This document shows, piece by piece, positions 1 through 11,200 of a DNA stretch of 64,000 nucleotides (the first letter of the stretch is position 1; every line of letters begins with the position of its first letter). This DNA is from Sipunculus nudus (Eukaryota > Annelida > Sipuncula > Golfingiida > Sipunculidae), in the NCBI GenBank assembly GCA_026874595.1, contig CM049307.1, forward strand, positions 21,991,079 to 22,055,078, written 5' to 3'. A program made the translations under genes and the position numbers. The notes beneath the pieces were generated by a model. That model was not told the origin of the DNA and ran no database searches. It saw only the letters and a list, made by a program, of their open reading frames with translations.

Positions 1-278
1 TTTGGGTAAACAACTGAATCTTAATTAAACATAGTTATATACTTGGGAAAATAGACTCTAGTTTCAAAATCTTTCATGTTAAGTGAGTAAATATTTTTCC
101 TGATTTTTTACAAAGTCCATTATGTTTGGGCCCATAACTTAAAGAATTTATACTTAACAGACTTAATTTCTGGCATGTACATAGGAACTATATAGAAGAA
201 TATTTATGGTTAATATGAGGAAAAACAGATGAGTGGTTTTGAAATTAGGCAGTCCTGAAGTGTGAAAATAGGATTCAA

Positions 279-732
279 ATAAAAAATTGAGGTTTTTCCT
301 TAATTTCTCAAAGGAACGAAGTCTCAAAGACCCAGTTTTCGGCTTGGTAGGAGATCTTGGGGACATCTAACATTATGCTGAATTTCGGATTCCTAGGTCT
401 TACGGTTTCAAAACGTGCCACATCTACGGACGGACGGACGGACGGACAGACGGACGACGGACAATGGACCACGACTATAGCTCAGATGACTTTTAGTCAG
501 CTGAGCTAATAAAAAATTGAGGTTTTTCCTTAATATCTCAAAGGAACAAAGTCCTATTGACCCAATTTTCGGCATGGTAGGAGATTTTGGGGACATCTAA
601 CTGTATGGCGAATTTCAGATTCGTAGGTTCAATGGTGTCGAAACGTGCCAGTCTTACAGATGGACATCTGGACAGACAGACGGACAATAGACCACGACTA
701 TAGCTCAGATGACTTATAGTCAGCTGAGCTAA
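279..732 (-). repeat. Two tandem copies of a ~225 bp dispersed repeat
   Basis: Two head-to-tail copies (279-508 and 509-732) share a segment beginning ATTGAGGTTTTTCC, a stretch of GACG/GACA short repeats, and the terminal motif AGCTCAGATGACTT followed by CAGCTGAGCTA. The same terminal motif closes the insertion at 49177-51456, so this is a dispersed family. Read on the minus strand, each copy starts with the AGCTCAGCTGAC motif. No coding content is seen. Positions 1-278 are AT-rich with no recognisable feature. Confidence 0.75.
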
Positions 733-1032
733 AAACACATTACATGCAGTCAGACAGTATTTGATTTTCCCTAAGAAAGGTATAATTTTACCACAAAATT
801 ATGATCGCAAGATGAACTATTAATCAGCTATGTTAAAATTAAAATAACCTATAATAAGTTATGTAATACCTGTTTGGGTTCAGCTAAAAGAAAGTTTTGG
901 TTATGGTTATTTCTGGTTATGGGCTTTTGGTTAAGCCTCATAATTAAATATGAAACACTTCCTATATTTTTTCCAGGAAATAATATTAAATTCAGCTATA
1001 ATAAACCATCAATAACAAACCACTGAATTTAC
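733..1032 (-). other. Intron sequence 3' of the MCRIP-like exon
   Basis: AT-rich sequence directly downstream, on the minus strand, of the donor site at 1032/1031. No further exon of the gene is recognised here, so the remaining 3' exons probably lie beyond the left edge of the window. Confidence 0.45.
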
Positions 1033-1157
1033 CATCAAGAACAAATTTGACATTTTCTTCATGCTGAGGAGTGAGAGGTTCAGGGGATGTTCCATTATTA
1101 TCACTGTTGGCACGATGAAGGCCTGCCTTCTTGCCATTAAACACTGGCCGTTGGGAA
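1033..1157 (-). CDS. MCRIP1/2-like (FAM195) protein, internal exon
   Basis: This 125 nt exon is bounded on the minus strand by a pyrimidine-rich acceptor ending TTATTACAG at 1158 and a GTAAAT donor at 1032. Read with one leading base it is open throughout and encodes SQRPVFNGKKAGL, a variable low-complexity stretch, then LTPQHEENVKFVLD. From family knowledge, MCRIP1 and MCRIP2 (MAPK-regulated corepressor-interacting proteins) carry a V(F/Y)NGK-type motif followed by a TPAHEENVRFI-type motif at the same spacing, which is the basis of the call. MCRIP proteins are small and largely disordered; MCRIP1 binds the corepressor CtBP and both occur in RNA-granule interactomes. The exon ends one base into a codon, so the AW residues usual after this motif would come from the next exon, outside the window. 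MCRIP1 and MCRIP2 cannot be told apart here, though exon 1 favours MCRIP2. Confidence 0.8.
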
Positions 1158-1283
1158 CTGTAATAAATAAGAAAGACATAAGCTACAAGTTCTTGCACAT
1201 CACATTATATTTAAATGACTCAGAAAAAGTTTTATTTCTCAGCAATGTGTGAAAGACCAATCAAAAAATAAGTTACCTGCAGT

Positions 1284-3795
1284 CAGGGTTGGGGCCAGGT
1301 ACAAGTAAAAGTACCTAGGTACAGGTACTTGTTAATTGGCCGGGTACAGGTACATTTATTTTAGGATCACCTAAAAGACATTTTTACGGATAATAATAGC
1401 AGCAAAAAATTCACATAAATGCAAGTTAACATAACTTTATTCTATCAAACAATACACTGAAGTCATTTGCTAAAGTACATTTCATAAGAACTTATTATCG
1501 GTATGGCACTATACATTTACAAACATGATATGCAAGTGTATTAAAATTCTATTAACTGCACCAAGTAAGGTATGACACCATACATTCACAAACATGATAT
1601 TCAACTGTACTGAAAGTCCATTAAGTACACCAAGTACAGTATGACATCATACTTCACAAACATGATATTTGTGTACTAAAAGTTCATTAAATGCACCAAG
1701 TACGGTATAACACAATCTATTCAGAAACATGATAATTCAAGGGAACTGAAAGTCCATTAAGTGCACCTGGTCCAGTTTGACATCATACATTCACAAACAA
1801 CAACACGAGCAGTTTATCACAATGATGGCTTGCTGATTGTTTTACACAAAAGGTAACCAAATTTAACTAGACATCATCAATTAATATCAGACCACACTCA
1901 TAGAAAACATCATTCTCATAGAAAAGGTCATGACCCCACTTTCAATGTACATAATCCCCTAACCCATATCTATGTATATGCATAATATGAAAGAAATCTG
2001 TCCATTAGTTTTTGACTTATAATGCTCACAGTACTGTTATACTAGTGGCAATGGTGGGGTATTAAACGGCACAAAAACAAGTAAAAGAATAACAGGTGGC
2101 GCTATCAGTTTCCGGTACATGACAACAATATCCAAGATCTTTGATCAAGTTGATTTTTGGACCAATCAATGCATCCCTTATTGAGATATTAATGATTTTG
2201 TGTGATTTTCACCATATATGGCAATATTCAAGGTCAAGGCCACTCTCATAGGAAAGGTCATGACCCCAATTTAAATAAACATCATCCCATAACCCATGTC
2301 TATGTATATGCATAATATGAAAGAAATCTGTCCATTAGTTTTTGACTTATAATGCTCACAGTACTGTTAAGTGGCAATGATGGGGTCTTAAAGGGCATGA
2401 AAACAAATAAAAGAATAACAGGTGGTGCCACCTGTTTCCGGTACATGACAATACTATCCAAGATCTTTGATCAAGTTGATTTTTGGACCAATCCATGCAT
2501 CCCTTATTGAGATATTAATGATTTTGTGTAATTTTCACCATATATGGCAATATTCAAGGTCAAGGCCTCTCTATTAGGAAAGGTCATGACCCCAATATAT
2601 ATATATATATACATCATCCCATAACCCATGTCTATGTATATTCATAATATGAAACTAGACATTTCTTGGCACCTGCGGGTGCCATAGTTTCCCCAGAAAA
2701 TTAATCCCCCCTCCTTTAAGAATAGCCCCCCCCCCCCCATCTTCAGCAACAATTAATATCAGACCACACTCATAGAAAAGGTCACTCTCAGTGAAAAGGT
2801 CATGACCCCAATTTCAATATACATCATCCCCTAACCCATGTCTATGTATATGCATAATATGAAAGAAATCTGTCCATTAGTTTTTGACTTATAATGCTCA
2901 CAGTACTGTTAAGTGGCAATGATTGGGTATTAAACGGCATGAAAACAAGTAAAAGAATAACAGGTGGCGCTATCAGTTTCTTGTACATGACAACACTATC
3001 CAAGACCTTCGGTCAAGTTGATTTTTGGACCAATCAATGCATCCCTTATTGAGATATTAATGATTTTGTGTGATTTTACCATATATGGCAATATTCTAGG
3101 TCAAGGCCACTCTCATAGAAAAGGTCATGACCCCAATTTAATAAACATCATCCCATAACCCTTATCTATGTATATGCATAATATAAAAGAAATCTGTCCA
3201 TTAGTTTTTGACTTATAATGCTAACAGTACTGTCAAGTAGCAATTTTGGGGGTATTAAACGGCACAAAAACAAGTAAAGAACAATAGGTGGCGCCACCAT
3301 TTTCTGGAACATGACAACCCTATCCATGATCTTCCATCAACTTGATATTGGGATCAATCTATGCAAGATTTCTTGAGATATTTAAGAATTTGTGTGATTT
3401 TCTCCAAAATTGGACCTATTCAAGGTCAAGGACACTCTCCTAGTCAAAGTCATGACCTCATTTTAAACAGGCGTTGTCCTCTCACCCATATCTATACATA
3501 TACCAAGTTTGGTAAAGATCCGTGAAATATTTTTTGAGTTATCGCGCCAACAAGATTTATATGCGGCGGCGGCAGGGGCAGGACCGGTATGAAAACATAG
3601 TATCCCCTGACTTTGTCTGGGGATACAATAATATGAGAGAAAAAAAATGAAAATATGAAAATGAACCTGGAGTACCTTGTACCAGTAACAGGTACTTTAG
3701 CTCCAGGTACAGGTACTTCCTACTCATGACCAGCAGGTACAGGTACAGGTACTCTGAAATGTGGACCTAGGTACAGGTACCTGGCCCAAACCCCG
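1284..3795. mobile_element. hAT-like non-autonomous DNA transposon, 2.5 kb
   Basis: The left end reads CAGGGTTGGGGCCAGGTAC and the right end is its near-complement (GTACCTGGCCCAAACCCCG). They are flanked by CCTGCAGT (1276-1283) and CCTGCAAT (3796-3803), an 8 bp target duplication with one mismatch, as expected for hAT elements. Both subterminal regions carry many copies of the palindromic core AGGTAC/GTACCT. No transposase frame is present, and the interior is occupied by tandem repeats. The element sits in an intron of the MCRIP-like gene. Confidence 0.75.
1880..3640. repeat. ~325 bp tandem repeats with a nested repeat, inside the hAT-like element
   Basis: A block containing TCCATTAGTTTTTGACTTAT recurs at 2001, 2331, 2873 and 3197, giving spacings of 330, 542 and 324 bp. 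The long spacing contains a different sequence starting near 2651 (GGCACCTGCGGGTGCC) and a C-tract near 2730. The last copy degenerates into a segment ending CTGGGGATACAATA near 3630. No open frame is maintained. Confidence 0.7.
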
Positions 3796-3803
3796 CCTGC
3801 AAT

Positions 3804-5567
3804 GTACCTTAATTATTGTGCAGCATTCATGAAAACAGTGAATACAGAGAAACCATGTAAAGAAGAGGGTGAAACAATACATTATGATTATTTAATTTCA
3901 CCACAAATACTCCAAGTTTAAAGTGCAGTTTACATTTTCCCATCCCCCCCCACAACCTCCCTTGTTTAAATTATGTCATTCAATGAATCAGTGTGCACAC
4001 AATAGCAATCAATCCTGCGCATTCCATATGAAGTTCTACAGAGTAACTATAGTTAAAACATTAACCTGATAAAGCCAGATTAAAATTTTCCAAATTCAGA
4101 ATCTGGAGGACCACAACTCGATTTCTGACATGTGAAGATCACACTAATTTCCAACATAGTAAAGTAGATACAAGTAAATCTGTTAAATCACAAGCTCCAC
4201 TTGGCATTCAATGAACCATGATAAATATTATATACTGCTTTATCTTTGTATATCTGAGGTAGATTATCAGACAGTTGCCCGATTTCCATTCTGCAATTAA
4301 CAAATGTTGAAGCCTTTTAAGTAAACTAGTGACAATTGTGATATATTAGGGCTATTTATATGTTCTTTTTTCATGCTTTTTAAATAAAATTCTACTTTAA
4401 AATACAACATTTTGCTGGAAAGCAGAAACCCCACTGGAACCACAAACAGGAGGAAACAAACATAACTGTCTGATGACAGTCTGCAACTTCAGATGACACA
4501 TTACACTGATCAGTGACCACATGGCCAAGTAAATATAAATCTACAAAATCAACATGCATTTCATGGTTCCTCATATTTTTACAATACAACTATTAGTAAA
4601 CAGTAATATTTTCAAGTTATTCATAGCTCATTAAGTAAATGGATATAAATATATATACATACATATATACATGTTGTTGAATCAAACTATATTGTTTTAC
4701 ATTGTGATTTTAGTTTTTACCTTTTATTTACTCTTTTTGGTAATAAAAAGGGCTAATGCTGCTGTGGCGCAGACTGCATATGGCCTATGATGCCACGCTT
4801 CATTAAAAATGTTTTGCTTCTGTTTGAAGTATCAAATCGCACACTTTTCTCACATTTATTTTTTTTAACAACATCACACAACATCAAAACCTGCATTTTG
4901 TTAAGGTATAACTGGATGCTCATGTTCATGGTAATTAATAATATAAAAGACGAAAAATTCATACATTGTATGGTCAATGCCAATGGTTTGTAAAATATCG
5001 CGCGTTATATAGGGAGATACTGATCCGACCACGAGTGGCTCTTGTTTGAGCTTGAGGTTTCAGTAAACACAAGCCAACATCCCCCCCCCCCCTCCTTTAT
5101 GACGTGTTACGTAACAAACGCTGACGAGTGCAGCCATGAGCTCACTTCTTTGCTTGGCTTACGTTATATATTTTGCGACCTGGCCGAAAAATCGACCGAG
5201 GCGTAGCTAATCGTGAACACATGGCCTGAGAATGATGTAACAATCCTTGAGCCTTCTGAAATCCTACGATGTACAGCATGATCGCACAATGAATACCCCA
5301 TAAATATCAAAATCACATAAAACCGGCCATGACGTATGTTGATGTGTTGTTTACGTACCTCATATCATCAACCCCCTGGACAAAGGGCCCCACAGATTCT
5401 CTTTTTCCGAGCTCTCTATCGAGTATATCCAACTGCTGCGGACGCGCTACAAGGTCAAATAAGGTCAAAATACGTTAAAATGCAGCTAGAAACGTCTAGT
5501 TTTTGATTGGTGTGTAATTGGGGATGAAATACGTGCAATAAAGGGGAGAATTCAGCAAATTTCTCAC
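3804..5567 (-). other. Intron region of the MCRIP-like gene
   Basis: Mostly AT-rich, unremarkable sequence between the two recognised exons, becoming more CpG-containing from about 5000. The exon phases require at least one more exon here. A phase-compatible open stretch with AG and GT borders exists on the minus strand at 5180-5255, but its translation does not resemble the family and its donor (GTCGCA) is weak, so it is not called. Confidence 0.4.
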
Positions 5568-5616
5568 CACGCAATGCCGCCCTCGTTGCGATTTTACTGG
5601 CACCTCTTGTGTACAT
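5568..5616 (-). CDS. MCRIP-like protein, probable first coding exon
   Basis: On the minus strand the frame begins MYTRGASKIATRAALR and is followed by a GTGAGA donor at 5567. Vertebrate MCRIP2 starts MYTITKGPSKLVAQRR, so the first Met-Tyr-Thr and the Gly-x-Ser-Lys spacing agree. This ATG was chosen for that match; the frame is also open upstream with further in-frame ATGs. The exon ends one base into a codon, whereas the exon at 1033-1157 needs two incoming bases, so an intermediate exon is missing from this model. The surrounding sequence has more CpG than the flanks, consistent with a promoter-proximal position. The match is short, so confidence is lower than for the internal exon. Confidence 0.55.
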
Positions 5617-5869
5617 CCTCTGTAGCACGATTTCACCGACACGACTGCGCATGTCTGACATTGAAGGGACCTGGGAGCATGAAGCAAGTGCCCTTATTCC
5701 GTCACAATTCACATGTACCTCAAAAACTGGTATATTTGGCTGACAATAAAATTGTTATTTTTTAATGTATTTAAAACAAATGATTTGCATCTTTAAAACA
5801 ATGAAATGGGAAAACATTATAACGTACTATTGCGGTTATTACCTAAATGGACTGCCACTTTGATACGAG

Positions 5870-5940
5870 GCGCCGCTGGTGTAGTGGTATCATGCAAGAT
5901 TCCCATTCTTGCGACCCGGGTTCGATTCCCGGGCGGCGCA
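5870..5940 (+). tRNA. tRNA-Gly (anticodon CCC)
   Basis: A 71 nt cloverleaf without intron. The acceptor stem GCGCCGC pairs with GCGGCGC and the discriminator base is A. The anticodon stem CAAGA/TCTTG encloses the loop TTCCCAT, giving anticodon CCC. The T arm pairs CCCGG with CCGGG around TTCGATT. Internal promoters are visible: an A box TGGTGTAGTGG and a B box GGTTCGATTCC. A T-run follows. All stems are intact, so it is probably functional. Confidence 0.96.
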
Positions 5941-5948
5941 CGCCCTTG

Positions 5949-5955
5949 TTTTTTT
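5949..5955 (+). terminator. Pol III terminator of tRNA-Gly
   Basis: A run of seven T residues begins nine bases after the mature tRNA 3' end, the expected RNA polymerase III termination signal. Confidence 0.85.
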
Positions 5956-8010
5956 CCTTCCTGCTTTTAGTGCATTCGCTGCCTTTAGCCACTTCATAAC
6001 TAGATATTACTTTAACCCGATTTTGGAACAAGCAGCTGGATGCAACCCCATTTTCTGTAATCGTATCGTTACTTTACTATATAAGACTTCAGCCTCGTCT
6101 ACAAGAAATTCATTACTTAGAACCCCACCAGATGGCGGGCGGCGTATGTTTTGCGGTAGTTTCATGGATTATCTCTTACACGGAAAAGTTAAACACAATT
6201 TTCATTAAATTTGGAACGACTATAGAATCCTATATATAGACAGATTTGGAAGATGGTAATATATGGATAAACAAGGAAAGGAAATTCAGTTAAACAATTA
6301 TAAATATTTGTGGGAAATTTAATTTGGAACTCCAGAAAAGCCGACGGACCTACAGCAGATGCAGTTCCGAGATTTAGATGTTATAGCCAAATAAACTAAA
6401 AACAAAGCCCCCCCCCCCCCTTTGTATCAGCTTCTGGACAGGGTGAACATGCATTCCCCTCTCCCCCCCTTTTTTTCTACAGGGTGGAGGGGGGAGGGAT
6501 ACCATATTATATCAGTCCCCCCCCCTCCCCCCATTTGCAAATTGCATGAATATCATTTTGTCATGAAAATTCATAATTAGTAAAAAATACCAGAATATTA
6601 TTAAAAAGAAATGTGTCACAATGTTGCACCAGTTGTTCCTTAAATATGAATGAACTGATAAAATACCCAAATGTTTGATTGTATGACATATAAATCACAC
6701 GTTTCCACGACATTGTGGTATCCAGTTATTAATAGGCCAGTCCTAAAATTTAAAAATATCAAGGAGGTTTTATAGATTGAATTGTCCTGGGCAAGCTTAG
6801 GGGTTCACTTCTTGTTGGTTTCTAAAGCAATACTATTTCTTGTTAGTTTATACTCAAATCGTTTAAATATTTAGATTGAAAATATTCGAAAATTTCCACA
6901 CCAAACGGGGGGGGGGGGGGGTCTCCCAGGGCCAGACCTCTTGGCCGATACACATCTTTGACAGGTGCTTCCTTAAAATAGGCCTACTTGCCCTTCAAGT
7001 AAGATTATGGGTAACTGAGGGCCCTACACCTCTCCGGCACAGGACCCGGGATACCCTGTGCACGCGAGTTGCATGTGAATCGTATGATTAACGTGACGAG
7101 AGAGGGTATCATGAACAGTCCACAGTCACAGGCACGCAGGCGCCCCCTCCCCCTTGTGGCAGACGGGATTCTTTTTAGAATAACCCGAAATAAGCACATG
7201 TTGATTTGGTTTAAAATGATATTTTACAAGTTTCAAAATCCCAATAATTAGCTTATTCCTGTGAACGTTAGCATCATACCGGTGTGGTATGTCATTTGTC
7301 ACACGCAAAGGTAGGCTGACCCAGTCGATGCAATGATTAAAACATAATTCTCCCACTAATAGAACCATAAAACTGACTTTGCATCGAGAAGAACAAGCAC
7401 CAACCAAGTGGGCTCCTAGCTGCACCAGGCCAAGAAGAGCTCTACCAAGGGAGGACAGTGGCTGCAGGAGTACAACACCAGCACTACAAGTGGAAAAACA
7501 TCTTCTACTCAAGACAATTAAGGAATCCCCCCGGCCCTCACAGCACCTAGTTTGAATCATTGTAGACCTAGAAATAGTGGAAGAAAAATAAAAATAAAAT
7601 AAAATAAACAATAATAAAAACAAAAACTAAAAAAAACTCATCCCTCTTACGGTATATAAAATAATACTAAAATAACACGCAAAACCCACACGAGGCAAAC
7701 AAACAAATCTAACAAACCATGTAATTAATGCCTCAAAACACTACAAACAAAAGTATACACTAGTATTAAATAAAAAATACAACAGCACTGCCAACCGGAG
7801 CTTATGAAGAAAACTAATGATGCGCTCATGGTCGTTCGATACGGGTTCAGCACTCTAGATTGATGTCATGCTACGCTTATTGGCTTTGTGGTTTTTGGTT
7901 GCTGTGACTTTCTCCGGTCACCAATACGGTTAAACGGTGGCGGCTTCTTGTGGATTCCTGCGCGGCTTGTGTGGCATCTTCACGTCTATCAGCTTCCATC
8001 AAATTTATCA
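5956..8010. other. Non-coding interval before the foldback element
   Basis: No gene is recognised. The interval holds a C-tract near 6409-6420, CT/C-rich patches near 6455-6535, and a G-tract near 6907-6920. The open frame on the minus strand around 7126-7623 is low-complexity at its start and has no recognisable domain. Confidence 0.5.
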
Positions 8011-8019
8011 AACTTCTCG
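8011..8019 (+). repeat. Target-site duplication, left copy (AACTTCTCG)
   Basis: The 9 bp AACTTCTCG abuts the left terminus of the foldback element. An exact copy in direct orientation abuts the right terminus at 21643-21651. Confidence 0.85.
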
Positions 8020-8212
8020 ACGACTGTGAAGTTCGACGGACGTCCGAGGTCCATTTTTCGTGAAAATGCTCCGTGAATGCCTGCTCTTCCTCCGCTTTTA
8101 GCCGGAAACATATTTCCCTGACCAGCCTTCTGTTCACCGCTTTGCAGTGTATTTCGCTGATCATCGCTGCCCTCAAGGCTTCGTCAAGATCATGTATATC
8201 AAACGGTGCCAA
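8020..8212 (-). other. Open frame inside the left terminal domain, unrecognised
   Basis: Read outward on the minus strand, the frame gives LAPFDIHDLDEALRAAMISE near its start and reaches the terminus without a stop, continuing by chance into flanking DNA as far as 7877. There is no ATG near the 5' end; a TAG lies ten codons upstream of the TTG at 8212. The composition is charged and protein-like but no domain is recognised. Of four differences from the right copy, three are third-position synonymous and one makes a stop in the right copy. It may be a remnant of an element-encoded or captured exon, or an accident of a conserved binding domain. Confidence 0.35.
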
Positions 8213-8257
8213 TACACGCTTTCTAATAGACTAATTTCACTATTAATAATACTAATA
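8020..8257 (-). repeat. Left terminal domain of the foldback element
   Basis: This 238 bp unique sequence is the inverted copy of 21403-21642. The outer ~195 bp differ at only about four positions between ends, whereas the inner ~100 bp differ at about eight. It is the likely transposase recognition region. Its junction with the array is gradual: the last bases (GCGACTATTATTC) belong to a partial monomer. Confidence 0.85.
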
Positions 8258-11200
8258 ATGCGACTATTATTCTTTTTTTTTTAAATCTGCTTAATATAAA
8301 AAATGTTATAAAATTTTAAATACGCTAAAAAACCCATCAAGTTTGGTATCAACGGAAAGTACTTTTCACAGGTAGTCACATGGTATGAATTTTAGAGTGG
8401 CACAAGTGAGCGTTTTAGAGAAGTCAAATACGACTTTTATTCAATTTTATTTTAATTTAGCGTAAATTTTAAAGTGTTATAAAATTTTAATTACGCTAAA
8501 CAACCCATTAAGTATGGTATCAACGGAAAGTACTTTTTACTGGTATTCACATGGGATAAATTTTAGAGTGGCACAAGTGACCGTTTTAGAGCAGTCAAAT
8601 GAGACTAATTTTTTTTTAAATTTTGCGTGAATTTTCAAGTGTTTTATATCTTAAAATACGCTAAACAACCCATCAAGTTTGGCACAACGGAAAGGACTTT
8701 TTACTGGTGGTCACATGGTATGAATTTTAGAGTGGCACAAGTGAGCATTTTAGAGCAGTCAAATACGACTATTATTCAATTTTATTTTAATTTAGCGTGA
8801 ATTTTTAAGTGTTATAAAATTTTAATTACGCTAAACCAGCCATCAAGTTTGGTATCAACGGAAAGAACTTTTACTGGTATTCACATGGTATGCATTTTAA
8901 ATGTGGCACAAGTGAGCGTTTAAGAGCAGTCAAATACGACTATTATTCAATTTTATTTTAATTTAGCATGAATTTTAAGGTGTTATAAAATTTTAATTAC
9001 GCTAAACAACCAATCAAGTTTGGTATCAACGAAAAGAACTTTTTACTGGTATTCATATGGTATGAATTATAGAGTGGCACAAGTGAGCGTTTTAGAGCAG
9101 TCAAATGAGACTATTTTTCAATTTTTTTTTTAATTTTGCGTGAATTTTAAAGTGTTTTATATCTTAAAATACGCCAAAGAACCCATCAAGTTTGGTATCA
9201 ACGGAAAGTACTTTTTACTGGTATTCACATGGGATAAATTTTAGAGTGGCACAAGTGAGCGTTTTAGAGCAGTCAAGTACGACTATTATTAATTTTTTTT
9301 TTAATTTAGCTTGAATTTTAAAGTATTATACATCTTTAAATACGCTAAACAACCCATCAAGTTTGGTATCAACGGAAAGTACTTTTTATTGGTAGTCACA
9401 TTGTACGAATTTTAGAGTGGCACAAGTGAGTGTTTTAGAGCAGTCAAATACGTTTATTATTCAATTTTATTTTAATTTAGCTTGAATTTTAAAGTGATAT
9501 AAAATTTTAATTACGCTAAACAACCCATCAAGTTTGGTATCAACGGAAAGAACTTTTCACTGGTAGTCTTATGGTATGAATTTTAGAGTGGCACAAGTGA
9601 GCGTTTTAGAGCAGTCAAGTACGACTTTTATTCAAATTTTTTAATTTAGCGTGAATTTTAAAGTATTATACATCTTTAAATACGCTAAACAACCCATCAA
9701 GTTTGGTATCAACGGAAAGGACTTTTTACTGGTATTCACATGGTATGAATTTTAGAGTGGCACAAGTGAGCGTTTTAGAGCAGTCAAGTACGACTTTTAT
9801 TCAAATTTTTTAATTTAGCGTGAATTTTAAAGTATTATACATCTTCAAATACGCTAAACAACCCATCAAGTTTGGTATCAACAGAAACGACTTTTTACTG
9901 GTATTCACATGGTATGAATTTTAGAGTGGCACAAGTGTGCGTTTTAGAGCAGTCAGATACGACTATTATTCATTTTTTTTAAATTTTGCGTGAATTTTAA
10001 AGTGTTATTAATCTTTAAATACCCTAAACAACCCATCACGTTTGGTATAAACGGAAAGAACTTTTTACTGGTGGTCACATGGTATGAATTTTAGAGTGGC
10101 ACAAGTGAGCATTTTAGAGCAGTCAAATACGACTATTATTCAATTTTATTTAAATTTAGCGTGAATTTTTAAGTGTTATAAAATTTTAATTACGCTAAAC
10201 CACCCATCAAGTTTGGTATCAACGGAAAGAACTTTTTACTGGTATTCACATGGTATGCATTTTAAATGTGGCACAAGTGAGCGTTTAAGAGCAGTCAAGT
10301 ACGACTGTTTTTAATTTTTTTTTAATTTAGCGTGAATTTTAAAGTATTATATATCTTTAAATACGCTAAACAACCCATCAAGTTTGGTATCAACAGAAAG
10401 GGCTTTTTACTGGTATTCACATGGTATGAATTTTAGAGTGGCACAAGTGAGTGTTTTAGAGCAGTCAAATACGACTATTATTCAATTTTATTTTAATTTA
10501 GCGTGAATTTTAAAGTGATATAAATTTTGAATTACGCTAAACAACCCATCAAGTTTGGTATCAACGGAAAGGACTTTTTACTGGTATTCACATGGTATGA
10601 ATTTTAGAGTGGCACAAGTGAGCGTTTTAGAGCAGTCAAGTACGACTTTTATTCAAATTTTTTAATTTAGCGTGAATTTTAAAGTATTATACATCTTTAA
10701 ATACGCTAAACAACCCATCAAGTTTGGTATCAACGGAAAGGACTTTTTACTGGTATTCACATGGTATGAATTTTAGAGTGGCACAAGTGTGCGTTTTAGA
10801 GCAGTCAGATACGACTATTATTCATTTTTTTTTTTAATTTAGCGTGAATTTTAAAGTGTTATTAATCTTTAAATACGCTAAACAACCCATCAAGTTTGGT
10901 ATCAACGGAAAGGACTTTTTACTGGTATTCACATCGTATAAATTTTAGAGTGGCATAAGTGAGTGTTTTAGAGCAGCCAAATACGACTATTATTCAATTT
11001 TATTTTAATTTAGCGTAAATTTTAGAGTGATATAAAATTTTAATTACGCTAAACAACCCATCAAGTTTTGTATCAACGGAAAGTACTTTTCACTGGTAGT
11101 CTTATGGTATGAATTTTAGAGTGGCACAAGTGAGCGTTTTAGAGCAGTCAAGTAAGACTTTTATTCAATTTTTTTAATTTAGCGTGAATTTTAAAGTATT

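Noticed and set aside
5909-6208. A 99-codon plus-strand frame overlapping the tRNA
   Set aside because: It starts inside the tRNA gene and has no recognisable domain; the tRNA explains the conserved part.
7126-7623. A 165-codon minus-strand open frame with a hydrophobic start
   Set aside because: The start is low-complexity Phe/Leu/Tyr encoded by an A-rich tract, there is no family resemblance, and no splice or start context supports it.
7877-8019. Extension of the terminal-domain frame past the left terminus
   Set aside because: This part lies outside the element in flanking DNA and has no counterpart at the right end, so it is chance read-through.
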